NCBI GenBank assembly: GCA_965218555.1
Contig: OZ244625.1
Location: 1,488,001 to 1,552,000, forward strand
Source of the DNA: JAPPLB01 sp965218555
GTDB lineage: Bacteria > Acidobacteriota > Terriglobia > Bryobacterales > UBA6623
Length of the DNA stretch: 64,000 nucleotides
Direction: 5' to 3'
The notes under the pieces are model-generated. The model was given only the letters and a program-made list of their open reading frames with translations. It was not told where the DNA came from and did not search any database. The first letter of the stretch is position 1. Every line of letters starts with the position of its first letter. A program made the position numbers and the translations under genes. Positions 7,718 to 17,303 of the stretch are shown piece by piece.

Positions 7718-10700
7718 ATGCACGGATTGATCTCTTGGTTTGCCCGTAACGGGGTCGCCGCCAACCTGTTGATGATCGTGATCATTGTGATGGGAGCGGT
7801 GACGATCCCGAGGTTGAAGAAGGAAATATTTCCCGAGTACGCAATCGACATGGTGACCGTGTCGGTGGATTTCCGCGGCGGCACGCCAGAGGAGATCGAG
7901 GAGACGGTCTGCATCCGGATCGAGGAAGAGATTCAGGATCTGGACGGCATCAAGAAGATTACCTCGACGGCGGCGGAGGGCAATGGGACGATAAGCGTGG
8001 AAGTGGCGCCGGGGTATGATTCCCGCCGGCTGCTCGACGACGTCAAGTCGCGGGTGGATTCGATCGACACGTTCCCGGACGAAACGGAGAAGCCGGTGGT
8101 GCGGGAGATTCTGAACCGGCGGCAGGTGATCAACGTTTCGATCTCAGGCAACACGGATGAGAAGACGCTGAAGCGGCTGGGCGAACAGGTGCGTGACGAG
8201 ATCATGGACCTGCCAGAGATCACGCACGCCGAACTGGTCAACGCGCGGGACTACGAGATATCGATCGAGGTTTCGGAGGAGGTGCTGCGGCGGCACAACC
8301 TGACATTCGATTTCGTGGCGCAGAGGGTGCGGCGTTTTTCGCTGGACTTGCCGGGTGGTTCGTTGAAGACCGAGACGGGCGATATTCTGCTGCGGACAAA
8401 GGGGCAGGCCTATGTTGGTCAGGACTTCGAACAGCTCCCGCTGTTGTCGAAGCCGGACGGCACGAAGCTGTATCTCGAAGACGTCGCCACCGTGGTGGAC
8501 GGCTTCACGGATACGGACGAATGGGCATTTTTCAACGGCAAACCGTCGGTGATGGTGTCCGTGTTTCGAGTGGGCGATCAGAACGCGATCACGGTGGCGT
8601 CGACCATTCACGACTACGTCGAGCAGGCGCGTGCCGGCATGCCGGAAGGCATTGCCATCGAGGTGTGGAAAGACAATGCGACTTTCCTGAGGGGCCGCAT
8701 CGATTTGCTGCTGCGCAATGCCGCGACTGGGCTGGTGCTTGTGTTCATCGTGCTGGCGCTGTTCTTGCGGATGCAGCTCGCGTTTTGGGTGACGATCGGG
8801 ATACCGATCTCGTTCTTGGGGGCGCTGGCGCTGATGCCGCTGTACGGCGGGTCGATCAACATGATTTCGCTGTTCGCGATGATTCTGGTGCTTGGCATCG
8901 TTGTGGACGACGCCATTGTCGTGGGCGAGAGCATCTTTACTGAGCAACGAAGCGGGAACAAGGGCGTGGAAGGGGCGATTCGGGGGACACGGACCGTCGG
9001 AATACCGGTGATTTTCGGTGTGATGACTACCGTAGCCGCGTTCGGACCGATGTTGTTCCTGCCGGGGTACATGGGCAAGATCTGGCAGATGATTCCACTA
9101 GCGGTGATTCCGGCTTTGTTGTTCTCGTTGATTGAATCGCAGCTTGTGCTGCCGCATCACCTGTCGGTGACACGGGTGCCCAACGATGCGGGCCGGCCGC
9201 GGAATCTGCTGGTGAGAATGTGGAGAGCGTTTTTCGGCTTCTTCGACGCGGCGCTGCAGTCGTTCATCCGGAACATCTACGGGCCGGTTCTCAAAGGCCT
9301 GCTGAACTGGCGTTATGTGACGGTGGCGCTGGCGGTGGCGACTCTGATGTTGACCATGGGGTTGGTCGGCGGCGGTTTCCTGGAGTTCACGTTCTTCCCG
9401 CAAGTCGAGGCGGACTATGTCATCGGGACGGTCACCTTTCCTCTGGAAACTCCGGCGACGGTGACCGAGCGGGCGATCAAGAAAATGCAGGCGGCGGCGG
9501 AGCGACTACAGCGAGATATTGATGCCGAGTCGGGAGAGAAGGTGTTTCGGCACCTGTTGGCAACGGTGGGGAATCAGCCCGTGACGACGGAGAACCGTCA
9601 AAACTCAGGTGGGAGAAGCATGGACGGCGGCGGTTCACACATCGGTGAAATCGGAATCGAGTTGACTCCGTCGGAAAGCCGTACGATCTCGAGCGGTGAA
9701 TTGGCCAACCGCTGGCGCGACTTGACAGGCCAGATTCCGGGCGCCGTCGAGTTGAAGTTCACGGCGGATTTACTGGCCGGGGGTTCCGACATTGACTTTC
9801 AGCTTCGCGGACTCGACACGGAGTCGTTACGCCAAGTGGCGGAGAAACTCAAGGCCAAGTTGACAGAGTATCCGGGTGTCTATGACATCGCGGACTCCTT
9901 TCGGGGCGGCAAGCCGGAGGTCAAGCTGGCGCTGAACTCGGAAGGAGAGGCGCTGGGGTTGACACTTCAGGATCTCGCGAATCAAGTGCGGCAGGGATTC
10001 TATGGCGAAGAGGCGCAGCGGATTCAGCGGGGACGCGACGACATTCGGGTGATGGTGCGCTATCCGAAGGAGGAGCGGAGCTCGCTGGGCGATCTCGAGT
10101 CGATGCGGATTCGGACGCCAAGCGGGAACGAGGTGCCGTTCTCGACGGTGGCGGAGGCTTCGTTGGGTCGCGGGTTTGCGAAAATCAATCGGGTCGACCG
10201 ACAGCGCGTCATCAACGTTACGGCGGATGTCGATGCGTCACAGACGAACGAGAACACGGTCATTGAAGACGTGAGCCGCACGTTCCTGGAGCCGCTGATC
10301 GAGACGGAGTACTCGAATGTCAGCTTCTCGCTGGAAGGGCAGCAGCGCGAGCAGACAGAACTGCTGAATGAGTTGGGGATGGGTTTTGCCGTAGCGCTAT
10401 TCGTGATCTATGCATTGATGGCGATCCCGTTCAAGTCATACACGCAGCCGTTGATCGTGATGATCGCGGTGCCGTTCGGGATCGTCGGGGCGGTTTGGGG
10501 ACATGCGGTTATGGGCTATGAGTTGAGCATCATGTCGATGCTGGGTCTCGTCGCGCTGACGGGCGTAGTCGTCAACGACAGTCTCGTATTGGTGCACTAC
10601 ATCAATCATCAGCGCAACGAAGGAAGGGGTCTGTACGATGCAGTGCAAACCGCGGGGCTGGTGCGTTTTCGGCCGATTCTGTTGACGTCTCTCACGACGG

Positions 10701-11071
10701 CGGCAGGCATTACGCCAATGATGCTCGAAAAGAGCGTGCAGGCGCAGTTCTTGATCCCGATGGCCGTGGCCCTCGCTTTCGGTGTGTTGTTCGCGACCCT
10801 GATTTCGCTGGTGCTGGTGCCGTCGTTGTATCTGATTATCGAGGACATCAAGCAGGCGGGGCGTTGGGTGTTGCGAGGGTTGGTGTGGCTCTATCGTCCG
10901 CTGCCGGAGCCTTCGATGGCAGCCGGGATAGACTCTCCATCCGTGTCCGGTGCGGCGCTGCTCGAATCGAACGGCGCCGCCGGCCCGCGTCGAGCCGCGG
11001 CGGTCGCGAGCGGCGCAGACGGCGTTGGCAGAGGCGTTTCGCCGCTCGCTGCCCAGCGCAAGGATGATTAG
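7718..11071 (+). CDS. RND-family efflux permease (AcrB/HAE1-like)
   Basis: 1117 residues with the duplicated RND plan: a first membrane helix near the N-terminus (WFARNGVAANLLMIVIIVMG), a large periplasmic loop, a block of helices from about residue 330, a second periplasmic loop and a second block of helices from about 880. Conserved features include EIFPEYAIDMVTVSV early on and VVDDAIVVGESIF in helix 4, where the two Asp act in proton relay, mirrored by VVNDSLVLVHYI in helix 10. It exports small toxic compounds using the proton gradient. The C-terminal 60 or so residues are a low-complexity Ala/Gly/Arg cytoplasmic tail. It starts 19 bases after the adaptor, with GGAG upstream. Substrate class is unknown. 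Confidence 0.93.
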   Translation: MHGLISWFARNGVAANLLMIVIIVMGAVTIPRLKKEIFPEYAIDMVTVSVDFRGGTPEEIEETVCIRIEEEIQDLDGIKKITSTAAEGNGTISVEVAPGYDSRRLLDDVKSRVDSIDTFPDETEKPVVREILNRRQVINVSISGNTDEKTLKRLGEQVRDEIMDLPEITHAELVNARDYEISIEVSEEVLRRHNLTFDFVAQRVRRFSLDLPGGSLKTETGDILLRTKGQAYVGQDFEQLPLLSKPDGTKLYLEDVATVVDGFTDTDEWAFFNGKPSVMVSVFRVGDQNAITVASTIHDYVEQARAGMPEGIAIEVWKDNATFLRGRIDLLLRNAATGLVLVFIVLALFLRMQLAFWVTIGIPISFLGALALMPLYGGSINMISLFAMILVLGIVVDDAIVVGESIFTEQRSGNKGVEGAIRGTRTVGIPVIFGVMTTVAAFGPMLFLPGYMGKIWQMIPLAVIPALLFSLIESQLVLPHHLSVTRVPNDAGRPRNLLVRMWRAFFGFFDAALQSFIRNIYGPVLKGLLNWRYVTVALAVATLMLTMGLVGGGFLEFTFFPQVEADYVIGTVTFPLETPATVTERAIKKMQAAAERLQRDIDAESGEKVFRHLLATVGNQPVTTENRQNSGGRSMDGGGSHIGEIGIELTPSESRTISSGELANRWRDLTGQIPGAVELKFTADLLAGGSDIDFQLRGLDTESLRQVAEKLKAKLTEYPGVYDIADSFRGGKPEVKLALNSEGEALGLTLQDLANQVRQGFYGEEAQRIQRGRDDIRVMVRYPKEERSSLGDLESMRIRTPSGNEVPFSTVAEASLGRGFAKINRVDRQRVINVTADVDASQTNENTVIEDVSRTFLEPLIETEYSNVSFSLEGQQREQTELLNELGMGFAVALFVIYALMAIPFKSYTQPLIVMIAVPFGIVGAVWGHAVMGYELSIMSMLGLVALTGVVVNDSLVLVHYINHQRNEGRGLYDAVQTAGLVRFRPILLTSLTTAAGITPMMLEKSVQAQFLIPMAVALAFGVLFATLISLVLVPSLYLIIEDIKQAGRWVLRGLVWLYRPLPEPSMAAGIDSPSVSGAALLESNGAAGPRRAAAVASGADGVGRGVSPLAAQRKDD

Positions 11072-11104
11072 CAATTCAGGGAGGGCAGAGGGAGGTCTGG
11101 TTTC

Positions 11105-11953
11105 GTGCTCGCCATGATCAATCCCGAGAAACTCCTTGGTCGACTCCTGTTCGTCTTTCTGACGACGTTTCCCGCTGCGAGTGCCCAGTACGGCACCACG
11201 GAAGCTCTTCCGCCTATCGATGAAATCATCGAAAAGGCCCTCGCGAGGGCCGAGGAGCAGAAGAAGCTGGAGATCGGCCGCGTCTTGGTGGCGGAACTGA
11301 CCAAAGTAACTGAGCGTCTTGACGATGAGGGCTCGACCGAATCCAAGGAAGAAATCGTCTTTCGAGAAGGCCGGCACGACGGTCATTATTTCCACGAGAA
11401 GATTCTCGTCAACGGCTGCAAGTTGACGGCAAGAGAAGCAAATGACGAGAAAGCCCGCAAGGAGAAGTTCCTGGAGGAAATCGAGAGCAACAGAGGGAAC
11501 AAGTCCTACAAACCGAAGGACGATCGAGTCGAGTTCAATCGCGAATTGGTCGAGCGTTATCAGGCGAAGCTGGCAGGCCGGGAAACCGTTCACGGCCGCG
11601 AAGCCTATGTGATCGAGTTCGAACCCAAGCACGGGAAACTACCCGTCAGGAGGCGGATCGATTATGCGCTGAACAAGTCGAACGGCCGCGCATGGATCGA
11701 CTCCGAAGACTACGGCATCGCGCGCGTCGAGTTCCACTTGATGGAGCCTGTGCGTCTGTGGTACGGGATTCTCGGGAACGTGACGGTCGCCGACGGCCTC
11801 GTGGAGACGATCCGGAACGAAGAAGGCTTTTGGCTGCCTCGCGCGATGAAAATCTATATGGACGGACGTATTCTCTTAACGTCTCTCCACCACCGGTCCC
11901 ACAGAACGTGGCGCTACCTGGCTGCGGATGAATCGCTCTCCGTAGGCCACTGA
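11105..11953 (+). CDS. Secreted protein of unknown function, possibly linked to the efflux operon
   Basis: 282 residues from a GTG nine bases after GGGAGG. The N-terminus has a signal peptide (hydrophobic LLGRLLFVFLTTFPAASA). The mature protein begins with a charged helix rich in Glu and Lys (about residues 35-65). A mostly beta-like part follows, containing GREAYVIEFEPK and WIDSEDYGIARVEFH, which recall the LolA/lipoprotein-sorting fold in outer-membrane-associated proteins. That family link is only a resemblance. It lies 33 bases after the RND permease on the same strand, so it may be transcribed with it. Confidence in coding is high, in function low. Confidence 0.7.
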   Translation: MLAMINPEKLLGRLLFVFLTTFPAASAQYGTTEALPPIDEIIEKALARAEEQKKLEIGRVLVAELTKVTERLDDEGSTESKEEIVFREGRHDGHYFHEKILVNGCKLTAREANDEKARKEKFLEEIESNRGNKSYKPKDDRVEFNRELVERYQAKLAGRETVHGREAYVIEFEPKHGKLPVRRRIDYALNKSNGRAWIDSEDYGIARVEFHLMEPVRLWYGILGNVTVADGLVETIRNEEGFWLPRAMKIYMDGRILLTSLHHRSHRTWRYLAADESLSVGH

Positions 11954-12074
11954 CCGTTTTCGGATTCCCCCATGGCTCCCTTCTCAACGGCTCGGCCATA
12001 TAGCCGCTGGCACCAGGACTCCACCGGACACCGTACCCTCGCAACTCTGATCCCAAACTGAATCTTCGTGTTAG

Positions 12075-14129
12075 TCAATCAGCCGCTTGCGGCGGCTTCG
12101 GCAGGTCGCCGAGAAGATTGAGCAGTTGCGTCTCATCCAGGATGGGGATGCCCAGGGCTTGGGCCTTATCGAGCTTGGAGCCGGCCTTTTCGCCGGCAAC
12201 GACATAGGTCGTCTTCTTGCTGACCGATCCGCTGATCATTCCTCCGGCCTGTTCGATCAGCCGTCCGGCCTCGTCCCTTGTCAGATGCGACAGGGTCCCG
12301 GTCAGCACGAAAGTATTACCGGTCAGCGCCGTCTCTCGCCGCTCGACCTTCTTCTCGCCTTCGAATCGCAGTCCCGCCTCTCGTAAGGCCGCGAGCAACC
12401 GTTGATTCTCCGGCTCCTGGTAGAAGTCGATGACCGCCTGTGCTACCCGGGGCCCGACGTCCTCGACTTCCTGCAACTCTTCCAGCGACGCGGCGCCGAG
12501 CGCATCGATCCCAGCGTAGCTCTCCATGAGTATCTGCGCCGTTCTCTCACCGACGAAGCGAATCCCCAGCCCATAGACGAGCCGCTCCACCGGGCGAGAG
12601 CGCGAGTAATCGATGTTATTCAGCAGGTTCTCCGTCGACTTCTTGCCCATCCGCTCCAGTGACTCGATCTGCTCCTTTTGCAGTTCATATAGATCCGCCA
12701 GACTATCGATCAATCCCTTGTCGACGAACTGCTCAACCAAGGCCTCGCCCAGACCATCAATGTTCATCGCCCGCCGCGACGCGAAATGCAGAATCGACTC
12801 CTTCAACCGCGCCGGACAATTCGTGTTCACACAACGTTTGATCGCTTCTCCTTCTTCCCGAACGACCCGCGTTTCGCATACGGGACATGACTCCGGCATC
12901 GAGAAGGGTTTTCGATCCTCACCCGGCGCCACGACCCGCAAGACCTTGGGAATCACATCGCCGCTGCGCTCGATCAGCACGGTATCGCCGATCTGTAGAC
13001 CCAGCCGTTCGATTTCGTCTTCGTTATGCAGGGTCGCCCGGGACACGGTTACGCCGCCGACGGCTACCGGCATAAACCGCGCGCTCGGCGTGAGCGCTCC
13101 GGTGCGCCCCACATTTACCTCGATGTCCTCGACGACCGTCTCCGCCTGCTCCGCCGCCCATTTGTAAGCCACGGCCCAGCGCGGCGCGCGCGATCGCGCA
13201 CCCAACTCGCTCTGGAGCATCGTGGCGTCCACTTTTAAGACGAGCCCATCGATTTCATAAGGCAACGACTCCCGCGCTGCTCCCCACTCGGCGGCAAAAG
13301 TCAGTATGGGCTCCACTCCCGAAAACAGTGCTCGATGCGCGTTCACCTTGAACCCGTACGCCGCCAGCGCATCAAGAGTAAGCCAGTGCCGGTCGAGCAT
13401 CGACGAGCCATTTCGCAGCAGTGCATAGGCGTAAAAGTCCAGCCTCCGCGATGCCGTGATCTTCGGATCGAGCACGCGGAGCGATCCCGCTGCAGCGTTT
13501 CGCGGATTCGCGAACGTCGGCTGCTCTTCCCGCAAACGCTCCGCATTCAGATTCTCGAACGATCGCCGCGTCATGACGACCTCGCCACGCACCTCCACTT
13601 CGCCGGTCCAATCGATCTTCGTACCCGAGGTCGAATTGAGCCGCAACGGCAGGGAACGAATCGTCCGCGCGTTCTCGGTGATTTCTTCCCCGGTGTATCC
13701 GTCTCCGCGGGTCAGCGCACGTTTCATCAGCCCGTCGACGAAGTGCACCGACATCGAAATCCCGTCCAGCTTCAACTCGGCGACGTAATCCACCGTTTCC
13801 AAATCCACCTGTTCCCGCACGCGCCGGTCGAACTCGCGCAAATCGAACTCACTGAAGGCGTTGTCGAGGCTGAGCATCGGCGACAGATGGGCCAACTTCA
13901 CGAAGCCCTCGCGCGGCGGAGCGCCTACCCGCTGCGTCGGCGAATCAGGCGTCACAAGCTGTGGATATTGCTTCTCCAACCCCTGCAGCTCGCGCATCAG
14001 GGCGTCGTACTCCGCATCGGAAATCTCCGGTTGGTCGAGCACGTAGTACTGTTTGTCGTGGTGTCGGATGGCTTCCCGGAGGGTGGCCGCACGCGCCTTG
14101 ACATCGGCCGGGGTATCGCCTGGGCCCAT
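12075..14129 (-). CDS. ligA: NAD-dependent DNA ligase LigA
   Basis: 684 residues, normal for bacterial LigA. It seals nicks in replication and repair using NAD. Domains in order: Ia helical NAD-binding domain (IRHHDKQYYVLDQPEISDAEYD), adenylation domain with the nucleophile Lys120 in ELKLDG, OB fold, a four-Cys zinc finger (CPVCETRV ... CVNTNCPARL), helix-hairpin-helix repeats (GLGIRFVGERTAQILM), and a C-terminal BRCT domain (residues about 600-680, containing TGTLSHLTRDEAGRLIEQAGG). The ATG at 14129 is divergent from the kinase-like gene, with only 30 bases between the two starts. Stop is TGA. Confidence 0.96.
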   Translation of the reverse strand: MGPGDTPADVKARAATLREAIRHHDKQYYVLDQPEISDAEYDALMRELQGLEKQYPQLVTPDSPTQRVGAPPREGFVKLAHLSPMLSLDNAFSEFDLREFDRRVREQVDLETVDYVAELKLDGISMSVHFVDGLMKRALTRGDGYTGEEITENARTIRSLPLRLNSTSGTKIDWTGEVEVRGEVVMTRRSFENLNAERLREEQPTFANPRNAAAGSLRVLDPKITASRRLDFYAYALLRNGSSMLDRHWLTLDALAAYGFKVNAHRALFSGVEPILTFAAEWGAARESLPYEIDGLVLKVDATMLQSELGARSRAPRWAVAYKWAAEQAETVVEDIEVNVGRTGALTPSARFMPVAVGGVTVSRATLHNEDEIERLGLQIGDTVLIERSGDVIPKVLRVVAPGEDRKPFSMPESCPVCETRVVREEGEAIKRCVNTNCPARLKESILHFASRRAMNIDGLGEALVEQFVDKGLIDSLADLYELQKEQIESLERMGKKSTENLLNNIDYSRSRPVERLVYGLGIRFVGERTAQILMESYAGIDALGAASLEELQEVEDVGPRVAQAVIDFYQEPENQRLLAALREAGLRFEGEKKVERRETALTGNTFVLTGTLSHLTRDEAGRLIEQAGGMISGSVSKKTTYVVAGEKAGSKLDKAQALGIPILDETQLLNLLGDLPKPPQAAD

Positions 14130-14159
14130 GGACGTTACTATTATAGAAATTTATCTTTC

Positions 14160-15137
14160 ATGCACTTTCGGCAAGCAGTCCTCATATATAACCCGAGTTC
14201 CGGGCGAAAGCGCAGGATGCGGGAGAGGACCGTCCTCCGAGCTCGCGACGCTATGTCGCCTTCGGTGGAGAAGGTGCACTTGGCGCGGACCTCCTGCCAG
14301 GGAGATGCCACGCGTCTCGCCGCACGGGCCGTCGCCGACGGCTGCGACTTGGTTGCGTCTTGCGGCGGCGATGGCACATTCAACGAAGCCATCCGCGGCA
14401 TGGCGGGCTCCGACGTACCCCTGCTTGCTCTGCCGGCAGGAACCGCCAACGTTCTGGCCAGAGAGGTCGCATTCCCGGTCGACCCCGCCAAGACGGCGGC
14501 CTTACTTCCCTCGCTTGTCGCCGCGAAAGTGCCGCTCGGCCGCGTCCGGCGACCGAGTATGGATGAGATCTCGCGTGTTTTCCTGCTCATGTGCGGCGTC
14601 GGAGTCGACGCCGATATCGTTTATCACCTGAACACGCGCCTCAAGGAATACCTCGGCAAGGGCGCCTATTGGATCGGCTCACTGGAGCAGTTGCAAAAAC
14701 GCAAGTTCCAGCACTTTGACGTCCGCATCCACGGCGAAATCCACGACTGCACCTTCGCGCTTATCAGCAAAAGCCGCCGCTACGCCGGTAAGCTGATCAT
14801 CGCTTCCGAAGCTCACTTGCTCTCCCATCACTTTCAGGTCGTCCTCTTCCACGGCGAGACGCCTCTGCGCTATGTCGGTTACCTGGCCCAAGCCGCCACC
14901 CATACGCTCGATCAATTCGAGGGCGTGAGCTTCCATCGAACTGATTGTGTCGAGTTCCTCCCCTGCGGCGAAGGTCAAGTTCACATCGAAGTCGACGGGG
15001 AGTATGCCGGTCGCATCCCCGCGACCGTCGAAACCGTCCCCGACGCGCTGACGCTGCTGCTTCCCAGAGAGTACGTCGAACGCCGTCCGCCGGCCCTGCT
15101 TCGCTCCGAAGCCGTGTCGAGCGTCTCCCGGCTGTAG
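14160..15137 (+). CDS. Diacylglycerol/lipid kinase family protein (YegS/LCB5-like)
   Basis: 325 residues. The catalytic-domain signature is present: VLIYNPSSGR at the N-terminus, CGGDGTFNEAIRG near residue 67 (the GGDGT nucleotide-binding loop) and LPAGTANVLARE near residue 88. These proteins phosphorylate diacylglycerol or related lipids at the membrane. The C-terminal beta-sandwich contains the ALISKSRRYAGKL and QVHIEVDGEY motifs. An open frame continues far upstream through ligA DNA, but that part is antisense to ligA and unlike the family, so the ATG at 14160 is used. No ribosome-binding site is visible, so the message may be leaderless or nearly so. The next gene starts three bases after its stop. 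Confidence 0.88.
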   Translation: MHFRQAVLIYNPSSGRKRRMRERTVLRARDAMSPSVEKVHLARTSCQGDATRLAARAVADGCDLVASCGGDGTFNEAIRGMAGSDVPLLALPAGTANVLAREVAFPVDPAKTAALLPSLVAAKVPLGRVRRPSMDEISRVFLLMCGVGVDADIVYHLNTRLKEYLGKGAYWIGSLEQLQKRKFQHFDVRIHGEIHDCTFALISKSRRYAGKLIIASEAHLLSHHFQVVLFHGETPLRYVGYLAQAATHTLDQFEGVSFHRTDCVEFLPCGEGQVHIEVDGEYAGRIPATVETVPDALTLLLPREYVERRPPALLRSEAVSSVSRL

Positions 15138-15140
15138 CCG

Positions 15141-16184
15141 ATGGAGAATCTGACTCATACGCTTGTCGGAGTTCTCCTCGCCCGCGCCGGCCTCGATCGG
15201 TGGACGCCCCGCGCCACGGCCATCTGCATCGTCGCGGCCAACCTGCCCGACATCGACATCGTCACGGCCGGATCGCCCATCAACTACCTTGCATACCACC
15301 GGCACATCACGCACTCGCTCCCGGCTGTACCCGCGATGGCCGCCTTGACAGTGCTGCTCGTCGAGGGTGTTCACCTCTTTTTGCGTCGCGGCGGCGACCG
15401 AATCCGCTGGAGATCCGCTTTCTCCGTCTCCCTGATCGCCACGCTCTCGCATACGGCACTCGATATGACGAACGCCTACGGAACACGCCTCTGGCTCCCC
15501 TTCGATGATCGCTGGACGAGCTGGGATATCCTGTTCATCGTCGATCTCTGGGTCTGGGCGATTCTTCTCGCCCCGCTGCTGATCCTGTTTGCCCTGCGTA
15601 ACGGCCGCCTCCGAGCGGGATCCGGGCACGCCCCGAAACTCGCCATGGCAGGGCTGGCGATCCTCGTGGCCTATATCGGGTTCCGAGCGGTCCTGCACAA
15701 CCGCGTCATCACGGGCCTCAATGAAGGCACTTACGGTGGCGACCCGCCGATCCGCGTAGCCGCTTTCCCTCTGCCCCTGGAAGTCTTCCGCTGGAGCGCC
15801 TTCGTCGAAACCGAGCGGTCTTTCCTGACCGGGGTTTCCGACGCTCGCCACTTCTCGACATCTCCGGCGTTGCTATGCATCGAAAAGGCGCAAGAGACCG
15901 CCATCCTGCAAAAAGCGCGCTCCGGCCCCGTCGCGCAAGAGTATCTTGACTTCGCCGCCTATGCCCGCGCCGAGACCACGCCCCTGCCCACCGGCCACCG
16001 TGTCCAGTTCAGTGACTTCCGTTTTCGCCGCGGCGAGGCCGCCGGCTTCCTCTGCATCATTGAACTCGACCACGACCACAACATCATCAACGAGGAGTTT
16101 CGCTTCTGGGGCGGCGCCGGCCTCTTCTCCTTCGCCCAACGTCTGCTCTCATCGCTCTCCTCGGCCCACACCGATTCGGACTAG
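15141..16184 (+). CDS. Membrane-bound metal-dependent hydrolase (YdjM/DUF457-like)
   Basis: 347 residues. The N-terminus MENLTHTLVGVLLARAGL and the following NLPDIDIV and YHRHITHSLPA carry the conserved His/Asp motif set of the YdjM family (inner-membrane putative hydrolases). Several hydrophobic segments follow (residues about 62-80, 90-110, 130-155, 165-185), then a soluble C-terminal half, as in other members. The biochemical reaction of this family is not established. It follows the lipid-kinase-like gene after three bases, so the two are surely cotranscribed, which hints at a membrane-lipid role, but this is inference. Confidence 0.82.
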   Translation: MENLTHTLVGVLLARAGLDRWTPRATAICIVAANLPDIDIVTAGSPINYLAYHRHITHSLPAVPAMAALTVLLVEGVHLFLRRGGDRIRWRSAFSVSLIATLSHTALDMTNAYGTRLWLPFDDRWTSWDILFIVDLWVWAILLAPLLILFALRNGRLRAGSGHAPKLAMAGLAILVAYIGFRAVLHNRVITGLNEGTYGGDPPIRVAAFPLPLEVFRWSAFVETERSFLTGVSDARHFSTSPALLCIEKAQETAILQKARSGPVAQEYLDFAAYARAETTPLPTGHRVQFSDFRFRRGEAAGFLCIIELDHDHNIINEEFRFWGGAGLFSFAQRLLSSLSSAHTDSD

Positions 16185-16411
16185 CGCCGCCATACCCTGC
16201 CGCACCCCCGACCTGGCGGCACGGCAAACACTGGTGCTCCATGCATTTGCGGCAATGGGATCGATGCACGGGTACGGTATCAAGGCGGCCTGTTACAAAG
16301 TCAACTCCCAGGCAACGGATGGCAGCCCCTCGGCTGAGCCTTCTCCTTGACGGACCGCCCGAGAAACCGTTCCTGAGCCAACCGGCAAAGAGCTGTTCAG
16401 CTCTCCGGCTA

Positions 16412-16417
16412 TATAAT
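16412..16417 (+). promoter_or_regulatory. -10 box upstream of tRNA-Ser
   Basis: A perfect TATAAT lies 21 bases before the tRNA 5' end, a usual distance for a short-leader tRNA promoter. No good -35 hexamer is seen at 16-18 bases upstream. Confidence 0.45.
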
Positions 16418-16438
16418 GACCGTAGCCCTTCCACCCGC

Positions 16439-16528
16439 GGTGAGGTGCGAGAGTGGTTGAATCGGGCGGTCTCGAAAACCGTTGAGGTCTTGCGGCCTCC
16501 GTGGGTTCGAATCCCACCCTCACCGCCA
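16439..16528 (+). tRNA. tRNA-Ser (anticodon CGA)
   Basis: A 90-base type II tRNA. The acceptor stem GGTGAGG pairs perfectly with CCTCACC, followed by discriminator G and an encoded CCA. The anticodon loop CTCGAAA between CGGT and ACCG gives anticodon CGA, reading UCG. A long variable arm (GTTGAGGTCTTGCGGCCTCC region) is typical of serine tRNAs, and the T arm GTGGGTTCGAATCCCAC is canonical. Confidence 0.95.
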
Positions 16529-16587
16529 TCATTTCGTTCTAACCAAACTTCCGGCTTTGTAGCGCCTGCTCTCAGCCTGTAAGTTAC

Positions 16588-17194
16588 TCAGGCAGTTGCA
16601 GTTCCTGTCTTTGCGGGCAGCCTCGGAGAGGTCGCGCTACCGGCCAAGTCGTCGCGCGGGCGCCGCTGCAGCAAGTCGAACACTCGACGCTGCAAGGCGT
16701 TCTGCTCGGTCAGCCACCGCGCTTCAGGCTGTTCAGGCTCGTCCGGCAGCTGGAAGAGCATCTGGTTGCGATGAAGCGTGCCCGCTCCCCCCAGCAGGCC
16801 CCGGGAGCCCCACAGCGTCTCCCCCTCCGCCGTCTCCGTCGTCCGTCGCTCTGCCTCAACGGTGGGCGACCTCAAGCGATACGAGCCGGATCGCATCGAC
16901 ATGTTTTCGAGGCGCCTGACCGTGAGGCTGCTTGTACACGAAGCCGGGCGCCCGATTGTCTTCCGAGATCGACAGGCAGCCGATGGGATGGTCGCTCTTA
17001 CCAAGTCGGAGGGCAACGGATTCCGCGACATGATCATCGTCGTTGCGCAGTCCGAACCCTTTGCGCCGCGATCGGCTGAGCCTGGGTGACGTTTGCGAAT
17101 GTGGGATCCGGCCAGGTTTCTCTGCGACAATGTGCCAACAATAGATGGTGCAAGGCGAGGGGATTGCGATGGCAGGAGAATCGCCTCCCGTCAC
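16588..17194 (-). pseudogene. Frameshifted gene of unknown family
   Basis: Two overlapping minus-strand frames each look protein-like over different parts. The upstream part, from a GTG at 17194 to a TGA at 16856, contains DDHVAESVALRLGKSDHP and VDAIRLVSLEVAHR. The downstream part, in another frame to 16588, contains GETLWGSRGLLGGAGTLHR and LTEQNALQRRVFDLLQRRP. Joined near 16860-16880 they read as one continuous C-terminal region (...LVSLEV...ETLWGSRGLLGG...), so one base seems to have been gained or lost there. I cannot name the family. The N-terminal part (before about 17090) is less convincing and may itself be damaged. It lies between tRNA-Ser and other broken genes. Confidence 0.4.
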
Positions 17195-17303
17195 GTCCGG
17201 GCGATGGCTCCGTCGGCCGGCCAGCCACCAGGTATAGCTATCGTTCGAACGTCTGTCGGCTTGGCCATGTAGTTCTCACCGGGAGACGCTTGAGGAAGAG
17301 AAA

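Noticed and set aside
13335..14159. A long open frame running upstream of the lipid-kinase gene on the plus strand.
   Set aside because: It is antisense to ligA, rich in Arg and His, and unlike the kinase family, whose normal start is at 14160.
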